DNA from: Ornithinimicrobium sp.
GTDB taxonomy: Bacteria > Actinomycetota > Actinomycetes > Actinomycetales > Dermatophilaceae
DNA: 6,425 nt
Direction: 5' to 3'
Assembly (NCBI GenBank): GCA_030145965.1
Contig: JASKZT010000223.1
Span: 1-6,425, forward strand
Shown here: one piece after another, positions 6,084 through 6,425 of the stretch
Numbering within the stretch: position 1 is the stretch's first letter
How the letters are laid out: each line of letters opens with the position of its first letter
The notes under the pieces: generated by a model
Database searches by the model: none
Told to the model about the DNA's origin: nothing
What the model saw: only the letters and a program-made list of their open reading frames with translations
Position numbers and translations under genes: made by a program

Positions 6084-6425
6084 TCAGTCCTCCTGGGGGG
6101 GTGGTGCGGGGACGAGGGCGGGGGTGGGGGAGGCCTCGTTGCGGGCGCCCGGCGCGGGCGCCGGCACGAGGCGCAGCCGCACGTCGGGCCCGACGCGCGA
6201 GACGTCGACGAGGCGCAGCCGGGCCGCGTCGGCGATGGTGCCGATGCCGAGGTCGGGGACCCCGGGGGGTCCGGCGCCGAGCAGGGCGGGGGCGAGGTGG
6301 ACGAGCAGCTCGTCGACGCAGCCCGCCGACCAGAAGGCGCCGCCCAGCGTCGGGCCACCCTCGAGCAGCACCGTGCGCACCCCGCGGTCGCCGAGCTCGC
6401 GCAGCACCTCGACCGGGTCGTGGGT
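6084..6425 (-). CDS. ribD: RibD bifunctional deaminase/reductase, C-terminal reductase part (5' end beyond the right edge)
   Basis: Only the last 113 codons are in the window; the frame stays open through the right edge. The visible part is the end of the RibD reductase (dihydrofolate reductase-like) domain, which reduces the ribose side chain of the pyrimidine intermediate with NADPH. Family features are THDP at the edge, RTVLLEGGPTLGGAFWSAG (the GGPT turn contacts NADPH), VDELLVHLAPALLG and LGIGTIADAARLRLVDV. The deaminase domain expected before it lies outside the window. The protein ends with about 27 Pro/Ala-rich residues (from VPAPAPG to PPPQED) beyond the usual end of the domain, probably disordered. 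The stop TGA at 6086-6084 lies two bases before the ribE ATG, so translation is probably coupled. A GTG at 6407 is internal and not the real start. Confidence 0.93.
   Translation of the reverse strand, partial: THDPVEVLRELGDRGVRTVLLEGGPTLGGAFWSAGCVDELLVHLAPALLGAGPPGVPDLGIGTIADAARLRLVDVSRVGPDVRLRLVPAPAPGARNEASPTPALVPAPPPQED
6089..6094 (-). promoter_or_regulatory. Ribosome binding site of ribE
   Basis: AGGAGG on the - strand is a full consensus Shine-Dalgarno sequence 7 bases before the ribE ATG. It sits inside the last codons of ribD, right after a run of seven C (6101-6095 on the - strand). Confidence 0.88.

Overview
The window comes from a very GC-rich genome (well above 70% G+C by eye, with codons mostly ending in G or C). 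That, the protein sequences and the gene packing point to an actinobacterium. Finer placement, perhaps in the Micrococcales, is only a guess. The layout is two convergent gene blocks that meet at a hairpin near 3679-3713, plus a scrambled gene end at the left edge.

Left edge (1-473). The end of a SRPBCC (START/polyketide-cyclase-like) gene runs on the + strand and stops at 473. Its N-terminal part is present but inverted. The - strand of 1-133 encodes the missing earlier part of the same kind of protein, and positions 1-54 are an inverted copy of 134-187 with one mismatch. This is a fold-back junction, either an assembly or amplification artefact or a real small inversion/inverted duplication. 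A strong hairpin at 492-517 closes the gene.

Specialised-metabolism block (565-3663, + strand). Three tightly packed genes encode a type III polyketide synthase with a complete Cys-His-Asn triad, a soluble class I SAM-dependent methyltransferase (4-base overlap with the synthase) and a group A FAD monooxygenase. The set matches the known logic of bacterial phenolic-lipid pathways such as srsABC of Streptomyces griseus, in which the synthase makes an alkylresorcinol or alkylpyrone, the methyltransferase O-methylates it and the flavoenzyme hydroxylates the ring towards a quinone. The actual product here is inferred, not shown.

Riboflavin block (3729-6425, - strand). Read in the direction of transcription this is ribD (3' end only, cut by the right edge), ribE, ribBA and ribH. 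The ribE/ribBA and ribBA/ribH junctions each overlap by 4 bases, and ribE, ribBA and ribH all have good Shine-Dalgarno sites. Together they convert GTP and ribulose 5-phosphate to riboflavin. Any FMN riboswitch would lie upstream of ribD, outside the window.

I found no RNA genes, CRISPR arrays or insertion sequences. No clearly undescribed system is visible. The two items most worth a second look are the fold-back at the left edge and the compact type III PKS operon.
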